Positions 32,075 to 42,477 of a DNA stretch of 64,000 nt are shown here, piece by piece. This stretch comes from Melanopsichium pennsylvanicum. Taxonomy: Eukaryota > Basidiomycota > Ustilaginomycetes > Ustilaginales. Location of the stretch: NCBI GenBank assembly GCA_900208305.1, contig OAPG01000013.1, positions 434,001 through 498,000 on the forward strand, given 5' to 3'. Positions within the stretch are counted from its first letter, which is position 1. Every line of letters starts with the position of its first letter. The notes under the pieces were generated by a model, which saw only the letters and a program-made list of their open reading frames with translations, did not search any database and was not told the origin of the DNA. The translations under genes were made by a program, and so were the position numbers.

Positions 32075-35000
32075 CTAGATGCCAAAACTAGGATACACAT
32101 TCGCTAAACGTCGAAGTTGATGATCGCAATCCACAATACTTATCTTCTTTCCAGCGAGAACCATGTAGGTCTGATTCACCCTTGCCCTATTCCTTTCCAC
32201 CTCTTCCTCCTCTTCCTTATTCCAACCCTTTTCCTTGCTCTTGTTGTTCATCTTGTTCATCTTCCCAATACTACCTAGCTTTGAAGCAGTCCACGTCTTG
32301 CCGTTGCTACTCCGCGAAAACGTCTCTATAATACCATGTCTTTTCATCAATTCCATCGCTCCTACACAATGTGCATCTGCTATCACTTTGACATCCGCTT
32401 CCACCATTTCAGCCTCTTCACCTCCAACATCCCCATCATCATTGCCTTCTAGACACGTTTGATATGTTTGGGTTGAACCGTCCAGATGCAAAAATCCAAC
32501 CTTTCCATTTCCATTTCCATTTCCATTTCCATTCCCATTTCCATTCCCGTTTCCATTCCCATTTCTTGAATTCGCCCATCCATCGCTTCGTAAAGGTGCG
32601 CTTCGATTGTAATCATTAAGCACTCTTTGCGTTCGACGTAAAACCTGCCAAGCATCATCCAACAAGCTTTCCCTATTCGAACCATTTCCTTTCATCGCTG
32701 AACCAGTACCATCCCCATTCATCACCTTTTCAATGAGTACTAGCGTCAAAAGCTTTCTCGTAGTAAACGATACTCTGTATTCTGAGCACTCAAATGCTTC
32801 CTTCTCCAGCGCAGATACATTCTCATAACTCAACAAACCTAAACCCATCACATCCTTACTTCTTTCTTCAACAAAAAAGCATCGAAAACATTGAAAATCC
32901 ACCGCTTTCTCAACTCCCCATCCATCCAGTTCAAAATCATGATGTTCCGATCTCACCCAAATGTTGCCAAGACTCGTGTCAAACGTCGAACCACCCCGAG
33001 ATTGTTCTCGTTGTTCTTGTTGTTCTTGTTGTTCTTGTTGCTGATCCACGTCCGACTCTTTCGACTCGGCAGTCGGCAATGTTGAAAAAATGGATGCGAC
33101 AGAGGGCATCATCTTGGAGGTTGAGGTGGTTGTTGTTGGATCGCAACGTAAAACTTTCGTTTTGTACCATGCGGCCGAGGTGACCGAGATGCTGGGAAAC
33201 GCTTTTGCACTTGCGTTCGTGTGGATCGAGGCGCTATCTGAGCTTTTCCTCTCGGCCATTTCCGGCCAAGTTGCCATGACATTGGAGCGCTCGGCGGGTG
33301 TCACCGCTCCAGGTTGCTCAGCGTCGTGCTCAACATGGCGCGGCTCAGCGACTACAGTCGTCGGCGGCGTGATGCGAGCATCCATACAATCGTCTTGAGC
33401 CGCCAACGCTTCTGGAAGGGACAGATCGCCAACTTCCACATCATCAGCTCCCAGTGCTTCAGCCAATTCCCCAACATCAACGTCGGGCTCAAGGATGGAA
33501 ATTTTAGTAACCACACTATCGTCCTCGTTCACGCCAGTACCGCTCGTGTCCACGCTCGCATCTGCAAACCTGTCGTGCTCCGAAACGTCTCCAGTCTCTT
33601 TTGTACGTTTCGAGGTATCTACTTCACTTTGAATCGCAGACGACGGATTGCGCGCACTCGCGAGGCCAAGCGAAGCTCCGAGACCCCGAAAAGCCAGCTC
33701 GGCTCCAGTCCACATTTTTCCTCCTGCTTCTTGCATCGTTTTGAGCTGGTGCAGCGGGCTTGACGTTTCGCCTGCTTCAGTTGCGCTTATATCACCGACG
33801 GGTGAAGCCGTTTCGATCGGTGAACATGTTGTTGCAACTTCACCGTGAGCGGCAGATACGGCGCTTGTGTCAGCAGCAACACTGAGTTCTGCGGTTCCGA
33901 TAGAGATGCCAGACGCGCCAGCGTCATCTGGATCCTGCTTCGCCTTGCCAGTTTCGCTCCCAGTCACTGTAGACTCTGTAGATGCAACTCTGAGCCCAAG
34001 CTTGCCAAACCCACCAAAGACACTCCCCCAATTGCTCCACCTGCCACTTCCACCTCCGGTAGAGCTCGTATAACTGGAAGCGCTAGTGGACCTTTGTTGC
34101 ATCGCAGGGCTCGAGACTACCCTCTTTCCCCTTTTGCTTGTGTTTGTCGAGAGTAATCCACTCTTTACACCCTCCCTCTTACTGCTGATATTATTATTGT
34201 TGGTGGACCAAGAGGAAGAAGAAGCACGAATGGCTCCAGACGTTCGCCTGTGGCGACGGTTATTATTCTTGTCAGAGGCAGAGGAAGCGGAGGCAGCACG
34301 AATGAGCGCTCGCTCTCTTTCGAGGCCGGTCAGGTGAGACACTACGCGAAAGAGAATGGTGCTCCTTGTTTCGGCATTTAAACCTTCCAAGCCTTTCTTG
34401 CATGTTTGTGTGTCGCTGGACTTGTTCCTTGTTGACGAAATTTGTGCAGAATCGCGATCGGGTTCCGCTTCGGGCTCATCCTCCGAATCGAAGCACCCAG
34501 CGTCCGTAGCCGGCCATAGCACTTTGGTATCCGAAAGAATCACCACGTCTCTCCGGCCGAACTTTGCTTGCTGCAATCGTGCCACGGCTTCGCTCGACAT
34601 GAGCTCCTCCAATCTTCTTCTCGGACCCCTAGCCACCACTGGAAACCCCTGTATACACTCTTCGAAGTAACCTTTACCGCCGACCATGTTGGCGTTGGTA
34701 ACCACTTCCAAGTCCCAACTCCAAGCCCAGACGCTAAAATATTTTTCTAGACTTCTCTCTAGCCCCACTCTGCCCGACTTCTGAGACAGCACATGTGCTG
34801 GAGGCCCATTGAGCAAAGTGTAATCTGCCCACGCCTTTCGAATGCTTTCCTCGATCCATGCGTCCGAAAGGAGGTGGTCGTGATAGTCTCTACCCACCTT
34901 GCCTTCTTCTGAAGTAGCCGGTCTGGTCGTATAGGCAAGGTCGATCGAAGCGTGGACCCATACACCTTGCTCAACTTCGATCAACACCATCCGCCTTTTA

Positions 35001-35416
35001 CTCGAGTGGATATTCCAACTCTTGCTCCTCTTGTCATTCAAAGCGGAGCTGGAAGAAACGGTGGGCTGGGATGGTGAGACCATACTACAAAACTCAATCA
35101 TTCCTTTGGCCACCCCGATTTGGCGCAACATGCGGTCTTTGAGTGCGGCTCTAGCTCTAGAGGTGTAGAAAAGGATTTGTGCGCTCTCCCTTGCGGTCTC
35201 TCTCTCGTCTTCGTTTTCGGGTTGAGGACTGTCATCGTTGGCAGGGTCTGGTGTAGGACGGTGCTTGGGAGGTTTGAGCGCCGGACAGAATATTGTAAAA
35301 TACGACAGTGAGGCTGGCTTGAAGCTAGGCTGTGTTGAGGATGATATGGAAGTGGAACCAGATGTGCCCGAGGTTGAGGCTCCTCCCAAGGATGAGAAAG
35401 AGGGTAGGAACGACAT
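32075..35416 (-). CDS. CCZ1: CCZ1 homologue (Mon1-Ccz1 Rab7 guanine-exchange complex)
   Basis: Ccz1 pairs with Mon1 to activate the Rab7/Ypt7 GTPase for endosome-vacuole fusion. The first longin domain lies at residues about 37-180 with the family pattern LSYFTIFCPAL, ILFYTSRARAALKDRMLRQIG and KRRMVLIEVEQGVWVHAS. At 1,113 aa it is larger than yeast Ccz1 because of Ser-rich disordered inserts in the middle (about 330-790). Low-complexity runs include an EQQ repeat (near 33000) and an Asn-Gly repeat (32505-32575). The C-terminus, QTYMVLAGKKISIVDCDHQLRRLANVYP, looks like the end of the last longin unit. The assignment rests mainly on the first domain. Confidence 0.8.
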   Translation of the reverse strand: MSFLPSFSSLGGASTSGTSGSTSISSSTQPSFKPASLSYFTIFCPALKPPKHRPTPDPANDDSPQPENEDERETARESAQILFYTSRARAALKDRMLRQIGVAKGMIEFCSMVSPSQPTVSSSSALNDKRSKSWNIHSSKRRMVLIEVEQGVWVHASIDLAYTTRPATSEEGKVGRDYHDHLLSDAWIEESIRKAWADYTLLNGPPAHVLSQKSGRVGLERSLEKYFSVWAWSWDLEVVTNANMVGGKGYFEECIQGFPVVARGPRRRLEELMSSEAVARLQQAKFGRRDVVILSDTKVLWPATDAGCFDSEDEPEAEPDRDSAQISSTRNKSSDTQTCKKGLEGLNAETRSTILFRVVSHLTGLERERALIRAASASSASDKNNNRRHRRTSGAIRASSSSWSTNNNNISSKREGVKSGLLSTNTSKRGKRVVSSPAMQQRSTSASSYTSSTGGGSGRWSNWGSVFGGFGKLGLRVASTESTVTGSETGKAKQDPDDAGASGISIGTAELSVAADTSAVSAAHGEVATTCSPIETASPVGDISATEAGETSSPLHQLKTMQEAGGKMWTGAELAFRGLGASLGLASARNPSSAIQSEVDTSKRTKETGDVSEHDRFADASVDTSGTGVNEDDSVVTKISILEPDVDVGELAEALGADDVEVGDLSLPEALAAQDDCMDARITPPTTVVAEPRHVEHDAEQPGAVTPAERSNVMATWPEMAERKSSDSASIHTNASAKAFPSISVTSAAWYKTKVLRCDPTTTTSTSKMMPSVASIFSTLPTAESKESDVDQQQEQQEQQEQREQSRGGSTFDTSLGNIWVRSEHHDFELDGWGVEKAVDFQCFRCFFVEERSKDVMGLGLLSYENVSALEKEAFECSEYRVSFTTRKLLTLVLIEKVMNGDGTGSAMKGNGSNRESLLDDAWQVLRRTQRVLNDYNRSAPLRSDGWANSRNGNGNGNGNGNGNGNGNGNGKVGFLHLDGSTQTYQTCLEGNDDGDVGGEEAEMVEADVKVIADAHCVGAMELMKRHGIIETFSRSSNGKTWTASKLGSIGKMNKMNNKSKEKGWNKEEEEEVERNRARVNQTYMVLAGKKISIVDCDHQLRRLANVYPSFGI
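32505..32575 (-). repeat. Coding hexanucleotide repeat encoding Asn-Gly
   Basis: Imperfect tandem copies of TTTCCA/TTCCCA on the plus strand, translated on the minus strand as alternating Asn and Gly within CCZ1. Confidence 0.85.
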
Positions 35417-35934
35417 GCTCGATTCCCATACAGCACCCTAACAGCCTCTCGAAAGGCTGCGGTTTTACCTGATCTTTACCTGATCTTTACCTGATGCGAG
35501 CCGTTCTGCGCTGCCTCCCAGAACGAAGGAGGTTGAGCAAGCTAGACCTTACGTGAGAGAATGAATTGGTCACCTCGTATCCTCGAATGTGTTTAAGTTG
35601 GTCATATTGAAAGAAGCAAGAGAATCGAAAGCAAGAGTGTGGACGCGAGAGCAAAGTGTTCAAGTGGACGAGACTCGATCTGAAAGCACAAAAAGCATGG
35701 CACACGCACACCCACATTCTGCGACTTGCGTGCTCGCTTTTTCTATCCACATTTTCTCGACCCCTAATTTGATTGATATTGCTCTTTGCACATTCTTGAC
35801 TGCATGCAACCACACAAACATCACCCTATTCACACACTACAGGGAACACATACAGTTATGTACATAGGAAGGAACGAAAGATGGGCATGGTGTTTTGCGC
35901 AATGCATTGTATCTACATGTGATCTAACTGCTGC
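35417..35934. promoter_or_regulatory. CCZ1 promoter side and COP1 3' flank
   Basis: Between two minus-strand genes. An 11-bp unit (ACCTGATCTTT) is repeated three times at about 35466-35493, roughly 50-80 bp upstream of the CCZ1 ATG. No gene is supported. Confidence 0.55.
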
Positions 35935-38900
35935 TCAAGCAGCATAGCTCCTCAACCCGCTAGCCAACCTTCCCACCTCGGAGATGCCCGTGATCCTACA
36001 CAAGCTTCCTTTAAACTCGGGCAGATATCTGGCTCCCGTCAACGGCTCTATCACGCTACCAGCACCTTGAGCCGTGATCAGCTTAAAGCTTGCCGCACAA
36101 ATCACAAAGTTGTTTTCCAGTGGATCGTAGCCAGGCACGTCGACCGCATCCCTTGGACTCCTCTCGGCCAAACTGATGATCTGCTGTGCTTTCTGCGCGA
36201 CCGCAGGGGCCGGGTTGAGATCCACCAATCTTTTGGCGAAGCTGGCTGCCATGGCGTAATTGTTCACTTTCCTGGCCTCCGTCATTGCGCTTCGCAGTGC
36301 CAGCGTCTGATGCTGCGGCTGGAGAGCCGTGTGGGTGAAGAGGGCGGCAAGCTCGAGGTTGCGTGCCACATTGTCCGGTTCAGCAGTGGCGAGCTTACGA
36401 CGCGTGAGCTCGATCGAGATTCCGAGGATGTACTCTCGGCAAAGAACGATGAGGTCAGCGATCTCGGTTGCTTCCGCCTCCGTGGCCGCGGGGCAGAGTA
36501 CAAGCTGGTGGAGCAGTCGACGGAAGATGGTCTCTGCCTCGGCGAGCTTGTTGGCGCTCACGGCTCGGTAACCGTCCTGAAGATCGCCCGAAGCTAACGA
36601 CTTGACGGAGCGAGGCGAGGCAGGGTAAGCCTTGGTGAGCTTTCCATCCGATTCCTCATTGTTTCGGCGCAGATGCACTTCGATGGGTCCGGCGCTGGGT
36701 GCGGCAGGCAGATAGCTACGTGCGGCAAGGTAGGATGACATGAAGAGCGGCTTGAGAGGCGCAAAGTCGACGATACCAGCTTGCCGGGAGAGAAGCGTCA
36801 TTGCTGTTTCAAACGATCCTGCTGCAGCGTGGTCAGCGGCAACGGGCGAGTTGCGCAGCCAGTGCTCAGCCTCGGAGCTGCCCGCACCCAGACCTTCGAG
36901 CGGTGTTTCTAGCAGAGGTGCGACCACAGCCGCCTCCTCCTCCGGCAATGCCACTTCCTCTTCGGCAAGGTCCCAGGCCTCTTCGGCCTCGCCAAAGTCC
37001 TCGGGAGCTGCATCGAGCGCGTCTTGCGCATCCTCGTCGCTCTCCTCCAAGGCCTCGCCGTCAAGCCACGATTCGATATCATGCGCCTTGCCGCCGTTCA
37101 GAGCGTTGTCCTTAAAGATGGGCCCACCCTCGTTTCCGGCGACGAGCGCACGGTCAAAGTAGCTCTGCTCGCTGCTCAACATGGGCCAGTTGGACTGGTA
37201 TGCGGCAGAGACAGCAATGGGAGGAGCCAGCTTGCTCGTAGCCTCGCCGAGGTCGAGCTGCTTGTCCACCTCTGCAGCTTCGTCTTCCATACCACTGTGG
37301 GCAGCGATGCCTGCAGCCTTGTCGTCCAGCCCGTTGGTCTTGGCCGTAGCATACGCCAATGCGGGCAGTCCAACATCACTCAGCACGTTTGCGCGAGCCT
37401 CAGCACTGCCAAGGTAGAGCGCATTGTGGAAGCGGCTAAGCTGGTCACCGCGCTTATCGGCAATCACCGACATCTTGGACAGCTTTTCCGTGTTGCCCGT
37501 GATGAGGTAGAGGAACGAAAGCTTGTCAAAGGCCTTGGTCCTCTGATAGGCGCGCTCGACGATCTTGTGGTTACCCTGGCGGAGTGCTGCTACAGCGAGT
37601 CGGTCCCAAACTTCATTGACGTTGAGCGACTCTGCCGTCTCCAAGGCGACATCGAGGTTGCCGCACTCGATGGCAAGATCGAAACGGGTGCTCTTGTCTT
37701 GCACAAAGTGCAGCGCGATCTCGGGGTACCCTTTCTTCTGCAAAAAGGCGATGATGGCCTGACCGACAAGGTTGCTGTTCTTGATGATGGTGAGAACGTC
37801 GTCATACTTGCCTTGGACGAGCGCGAGCTTGAATCGGAACTCGGTGGGGTCGATCGCAATATTTTGAGGACGGGCGGATCGGTCAAGGCAGGAGACGGCC
37901 TTGCCTTTGACGCGGGTGAGGTAGACCGGCTGCTCTAGTGTTTTGATGATGCCATTGTCGCCTTGAGGCAGAGCATACTTGATGTGGTTGAGCGTACTGT
38001 AGAGCAGTACGCCGCTCTCGTCCCATGCTGCGCTCTTGATGCGAATCGTCTCGTGGATGAGGTTGCTCGAGGCGAACGACTTGTCGGCAAGAGTGATGGT
38101 GTGCTTGCTGAGGAGGGCGACCATGCTGCCATCGATGCTCCAGACGACGTACTTGACGGGAGGGCTGGTGAGTTCGGCCAACGTCTTTTGCTGCTGAATG
38201 TCGTAGAGAATCACGCCGGTAGCAGTACTGAGGATGAGGCTGGCAGTGCCACCGAAGAAGATCTCGTTGGTGGGCTGAGGAGGCGTGATGGTCTTAGTCA
38301 AGGCGTTGTTCAGGTCGCGGATTTCGATGGTCTGGGCCGTCTTGTCGAGGACGGCGAAACGGTTTCTGGCGACAAAGATGGCGCTGGATCCGGTTCCGCG
38401 CTTGCCAACGCTCGAGCTTTCGGCCAAGTCGCCGCCCGCCTCGCGGGGCAGAGGAGCCACGTCGAATGTGCCCTGGTCGGCGTTGACCGAAGTGACAATG
38501 ACGGATCGCTCGGCGGGGTTGAAGCTAAGCGTGCGAGGAGGCACGTATTGGTTGCCAAGACGTTTGACGCTGAGCAACGCTTGGTCGGCGCCAGTTGCGT
38601 AATCGAGGGAGCGCACCTGCTTGTCGCGAATGTAGTACAGGGTGTTTTGGTGTACGGAGAAAGCGGGACGCTCGCGCTCAAGCTTGAAGACGATGAGACC
38701 GTTATCGTGACCGGCGGCGAAGAGGTTCAAAGTGGGGTGGGCGGTGAGGACCCAGAAGCGGTCGCTCTCACGTCGGAAGGTCTGCACGGCGGTACGCTTT
38801 CCCATATCCCATACGCGAATGGTCTTGTCTTCGGCGTCGGAGATGATGAGTTCATGTCGAGGGTGGAATAGCGCGCTGGATACGTTGTTGAAGTGGCCAC

Positions 38901-39654
38901 GACAGGTGTCAACCTCCCAAGCTTTGGTATCTGACATCCTCCACAGCTTGATTTGACGATCGTCACCCGCCGAGACGATAAGAGGTAGCGTAGGGTGGAA
39001 GGAGGCCCAGTTGACACCGCGGTCGTGACCCTCGAGAACGTACTTGACCATGGCGTCTGTATTTCCAAAGAGGTCGGCCTGGCCGCTGTTGGCACGCGCG
39101 ATCTGCTCTTCGATGCTCATGGGCTGAGCGGAGGTGTTTTTCTTGCGCAGGCCGCTAATGTCCCATACTCGTACGGTCTGATCCATTGAAGCTGAGACGA
39201 TAAGATCCTCCTTGGGATGGAACTGAGCGCACATGACGTAGTGGTTGTGACCGGTGAGGATGGCGATGCAGGTTCTGCTCTGCCAGTTCCAGATACGGAT
39301 GGTCTGGTCGTCGGATGCAGAGAGAATCCAAGGATGCTCATGGTGGAAGAAGACGGTTCGAACGTAGTCGAGGTGACCGTTGAGAGTGAAGAGACATTTA
39401 CGAGTCTTGTGATTCCATACTTTGATTTTGTAGTCGTCACCACCACTCACCAAGAGAGGTTGGGAGGGGTGGAAACAGATGCCTCGTACGGGACCGTCGT
39501 GCTCTTCGAGTCGGTCATAAATGGTACCTGTTTGGTAGTTCCAAAGCTGAATGGAGCCATTGTGAAGCGAAGAGGCCAATAGGGGTAGGCGTGGGTGGAA
39601 GGCGATGCCCTTGACTCTGTTGGATTTGGACTCGAACTTTGTGAGCATCTGCAT
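35935..39654 (-). CDS. COP1: Coatomer subunit alpha (alpha-COP)
   Basis: Largest COPI coat subunit, for Golgi-to-ER and intra-Golgi transport. The product is 1,239 aa from ATG 39654 (MQMLTKFESKS). ATG 39648 would give MLTKFESKS, which matches the conserved family start better, and the choice is unsettled. WD40 repeats fill about residues 1-310 (VKGIAFHPRLPLLASSLHNG, then DDYKIKVWN, DDQTIRIWN, MDQTVRVWD, DDRQIKLWR, EDKTIRVWD), followed by the coatomer WD-associated region. The alpha-COP C-terminal domain that contacts epsilon-COP follows from about 830, ending GTCRITGISEV-like sequence and GLRSYAA. An acidic linker (about 930-990) separates them. Length agrees with human (1,224) and yeast (1,201). 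Confidence 0.97.
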   Translation of the reverse strand: MQMLTKFESKSNRVKGIAFHPRLPLLASSLHNGSIQLWNYQTGTIYDRLEEHDGPVRGICFHPSQPLLVSGGDDYKIKVWNHKTRKCLFTLNGHLDYVRTVFFHHEHPWILSASDDQTIRIWNWQSRTCIAILTGHNHYVMCAQFHPKEDLIVSASMDQTVRVWDISGLRKKNTSAQPMSIEEQIARANSGQADLFGNTDAMVKYVLEGHDRGVNWASFHPTLPLIVSAGDDRQIKLWRMSDTKAWEVDTCRGHFNNVSSALFHPRHELIISDAEDKTIRVWDMGKRTAVQTFRRESDRFWVLTAHPTLNLFAAGHDNGLIVFKLERERPAFSVHQNTLYYIRDKQVRSLDYATGADQALLSVKRLGNQYVPPRTLSFNPAERSVIVTSVNADQGTFDVAPLPREAGGDLAESSSVGKRGTGSSAIFVARNRFAVLDKTAQTIEIRDLNNALTKTITPPQPTNEIFFGGTASLILSTATGVILYDIQQQKTLAELTSPPVKYVVWSIDGSMVALLSKHTITLADKSFASSNLIHETIRIKSAAWDESGVLLYSTLNHIKYALPQGDNGIIKTLEQPVYLTRVKGKAVSCLDRSARPQNIAIDPTEFRFKLALVQGKYDDVLTIIKNSNLVGQAIIAFLQKKGYPEIALHFVQDKSTRFDLAIECGNLDVALETAESLNVNEVWDRLAVAALRQGNHKIVERAYQRTKAFDKLSFLYLITGNTEKLSKMSVIADKRGDQLSRFHNALYLGSAEARANVLSDVGLPALAYATAKTNGLDDKAAGIAAHSGMEDEAAEVDKQLDLGEATSKLAPPIAVSAAYQSNWPMLSSEQSYFDRALVAGNEGGPIFKDNALNGGKAHDIESWLDGEALEESDEDAQDALDAAPEDFGEAEEAWDLAEEEVALPEEEAAVVAPLLETPLEGLGAGSSEAEHWLRNSPVAADHAAAGSFETAMTLLSRQAGIVDFAPLKPLFMSSYLAARSYLPAAPSAGPIEVHLRRNNEESDGKLTKAYPASPRSVKSLASGDLQDGYRAVSANKLAEAETIFRRLLHQLVLCPAATEAEATEIADLIVLCREYILGISIELTRRKLATAEPDNVARNLELAALFTHTALQPQHQTLALRSAMTEARKVNNYAMAASFAKRLVDLNPAPAVAQKAQQIISLAERSPRDAVDVPGYDPLENNFVICAASFKLITAQGAGSVIEPLTGARYLPEFKGSLCRITGISEVGRLASGLRSYAA

Positions 39655-40662
39655 GGTAACAAGAAAGAGCTCGAGAGAGTCGAGCGTCTCAGTGCGATTG
39701 GAGCTGCCTTGTGTGTGACAGTGTAGGGGGGGGGATCGTAAGGGCGCTTCTGTTGTTGGTACGTCTCCAGAGACGCCAGGTGAATAGCAGGTGCAAAGAG
39801 GTGGTGAATGTAGCAGCTGTAAAAGTTGAAAGCTGCGCCTCCTTGGTAATGCTTTCTCTATCAAGAGTTGTACCAAGCAGGAAAGAACAAAAAAGTGATG
39901 AGAACAAAGAAGAACGAGAAAGGAGAAGAGGGGTGTGATTGATGTAATGAGAGAGCAGAAGATGAGTGACGATCAAAGCAGCGATTGAAGAGAGAGAGAG
40001 AGAGAGAGAGACACACACACACACAATTTTGGCTTGAATCCTTCCCGAGTCTCACTGACTGGCCGGCAGCTGTACTGCAACTTAGCAGGCTGCGTGGAAA
40101 ATGCAGACGTGGCTCACACTGTGCGTGTTTGCTGTTGCTGTTGCTGCTGCTGTTGGTCCAAGAATGGCCTGTGCTTGGCGCCTGCTTTTCTTCTTATCCG
40201 TGCGGCTGGCTGACTGGCTCACTTGTATTTCATTGATTTTGAATTCGATCTTGATCGGAAATTACTTGGATCCAAAATTTAAATCACGAGTCAATTTTGT
40301 AAAAATGTGAGATCGAACACACCGAAAGAGGTGAGATGGATAGTGTTGGCAATCTCACGTGATGGCATTTTGGCGCGTAGTGTGTGTTTCAGACTTTGTC
40401 TTGTTAGTGACAGTTTGAATTGCAGCAGCACACGAACACTTTCCAATCAGCTCCTCCTCGCATTCGGCCAATTCAATCATTTGCCAAGATTGACATTTGA
40501 TCAACCACCCAACCATCTCACCGCCTTTTCTTCTCCCTTACATCAAAGCTCTGCTGTGCTCGAGAACAAGTCCAAGCCGCTTGGTTTGTCGTCGGAATGC
40601 GCTCAATACATAACTAGATTCATCTTGATGGCCACGGTAGACAGCTGCCATCTCGCTTCAAC
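39655..40662. promoter_or_regulatory. Divergent promoter region COP1 / unknown Ser-rich gene
   Basis: A compound (AG)n(AC)n microsatellite occupies 39988-40025. TTTTGGCGCG at about 40367-40376 resembles a cell-cycle-type GGCGC element. No gene is seen. Confidence 0.5.
39988..40025 (+). repeat. Compound (AG)n(AC)n microsatellite
   Basis: About 11 AG units followed directly by about 7 AC units. Confidence 0.95.
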
Positions 40663-42477
40663 ATGGCGACATCAAATCAGAACCAACACATCAGGCGTCA
40701 ACGACCGCGTAGGGGAGGTGCACAATGCAGTCACTCGGCCCGTCTCGACGTGCCCGTCCTACAACTTGGCTCTAACATGGCCCTCCAGCTCGCCCATGAA
40801 CGCAACGGTCTCTTGCTCTCCCACGCACTCTCCAGTGCTTACCACGATCGTAGCCGTATACTCAAAGCACTTGAACATACCAACATCGACATGAGCAAAG
40901 CGCAAACTTGTGGACATTGCAACCAGCTCACAGTTAGACTCGCAGAGTCGCTCCTACATCACTTGCTCTTTGCCAAGGGTCAACTTCCTGAGCCGGTCAG
41001 TTTGATACGCAACAAAAAGGAGGTGATCGCTGGCAACACTGCGACTTCATCACGGCAACGTTCGAAGATGGGCTCAACTCGGATGAGGAAACAAGACCGG
41101 CTTTTGCGCAAACTGGATCTGCTTCGGTCACAATTGGAACAAGCAGCAACTCACCTTGCTAAACTCGCCGCCAACAATGGAGAGGGTCCGTCTCGCCCAA
41201 CGTATGCAGGATTATCAGACGACCTCAGCTTCAACGATGTCAGGTTACTCGTTGTGATGGGCTCAAGCGCTACCATGCCGCGTGAAGTATTCGTCCTTGA
41301 CCTCATCCAGGCTGTTGGCATTTGTAGTACTGCCAAGGATACAGTTCAGAAATTCGTTGACTCTAGCGCTCTCGACTCATCTCGACCTCCAACCACAAAG
41401 GAGCAAGTGGACGCTCAGCTCCAGCATCTACTCGCACAATCGTCAGACGACCGCCAGCGCGACGCAGCGAGAGTCAGAACCAGCAGCAACTGGGAGCGCA
41501 AGCTCGTTCGCCTCCTTGTCAGCGACCAACGCCTCGAACCGTTCTTGGGAACCCCACTAGCTCCGACCAAGACGCATCTCTTTCTCAGCGCACCCGCATC
41601 ATTCCGCTGTCCAGGCTGGTCTGTTCGACATCATCTTGACTTTGATCTGGATCGCCTCTGCGAACGCGTCGTTTCCTCTTCGGCTGACACCAGCATGTCA
41701 TCCCCTCACGATCTTGACGGATTCAAGACAGCCTCATCGAGCCCGCTGCACAGCGACAACACGAGGTGGAGCAAGTCGGCTTGCGAATCATTGTCGTCCG
41801 TAGCAGACTCATGGCCAGAAGATGGTGCATCGGATCACGTGGGCGAGTCGAGCATTAGTTCTGTTTCCGATGACAGTGGATCGCCTTCGGTCGCAAATGA
41901 TGTGTGGCGTGTGAGCAGTGAAATGATCGGAACTGACGCATGGCTACCTCGGTGCAGCAGCCTTCTAGCATCATCTGCACTGAGTCTCGAGGGGAGCGTG
42001 GAAGCGAGTCGCACTGGATCTTCGCTAAGCTCGTGCACTGTATATGGCCAGACGTCCGATGAGGTTGCCACGCCAGACAAGTTGAAACGAGCATGCGAGG
42101 ATTCCGAGGTCTGTGTAGAAAGCGGGATGGCCATGGAAATAGCTAGCAGTACGATTAAGTCTATCAGTGCTATGGCGGATACGGATGCGGGCCAGGCTAT
42201 TGGTCGACGTTCACGCCAGCCGAAAGCAGGAAGCCTTTTGAGCCGCAATTTGCTTAGAGGCAATCGGAGTCGTCAGCCTTGGTATGCAGCATCAGATTCG
42301 AGCTCGGTGCGATCCATCGCATCGTCGTTGAAGCGTGCACCTCGCTGCGCTGGTTTGCGCATTGACTTTACCGATCCAGACCTAGTTGAACCTCTGCATG
42401 CTCCACAAATGAACAATGCTGGGAGAGTGGAGCGATGTTGGTTTCAGTGCGAAGCTGTTTTGGAAGGCTTTCGCTAG
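40663..42477 (+). CDS. Unrecognised Ser-rich protein, 604 aa
   Basis: I do not recognise this protein. The start at 40663 has an AACATGGC context. The N-terminus is basic (QHIRRQRPRRGG). Residues about 28-105 look helical, with one CxxC pair (TCGHC) near residue 83. A second basic helical stretch lies near 130-165 (RMRKQDRLLRKLDLLRSQLEQ). Residues about 335-500 are Ser-rich and acidic, likely disordered, and the C-terminus carries RRSRQPKAG and RGNRSRQPW patches. The helix-then-CxxC arrangement weakly recalls Rpr2/Snm1-type RNase P/MRP subunits, but I see no second Cys pair, so I do not assign it. Codon use resembles the neighbouring genes, which supports its being real. Confidence 0.6.
   Translation: MATSNQNQHIRRQRPRRGGAQCSHSARLDVPVLQLGSNMALQLAHERNGLLLSHALSSAYHDRSRILKALEHTNIDMSKAQTCGHCNQLTVRLAESLLHHLLFAKGQLPEPVSLIRNKKEVIAGNTATSSRQRSKMGSTRMRKQDRLLRKLDLLRSQLEQAATHLAKLAANNGEGPSRPTYAGLSDDLSFNDVRLLVVMGSSATMPREVFVLDLIQAVGICSTAKDTVQKFVDSSALDSSRPPTTKEQVDAQLQHLLAQSSDDRQRDAARVRTSSNWERKLVRLLVSDQRLEPFLGTPLAPTKTHLFLSAPASFRCPGWSVRHHLDFDLDRLCERVVSSSADTSMSSPHDLDGFKTASSSPLHSDNTRWSKSACESLSSVADSWPEDGASDHVGESSISSVSDDSGSPSVANDVWRVSSEMIGTDAWLPRCSSLLASSALSLEGSVEASRTGSSLSSCTVYGQTSDEVATPDKLKRACEDSEVCVESGMAMEIASSTIKSISAMADTDAGQAIGRRSRQPKAGSLLSRNLLRGNRSRQPWYAASDSSSVRSIASSLKRAPRCAGLRIDFTDPDLVEPLHAPQMNNAGRVERCWFQCEAVLEGFR

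Noticed and set aside
37024..38871. Two plus-strand frames of about 300 codons
   Set aside because: Antisense to COP1, no recognisable domain.
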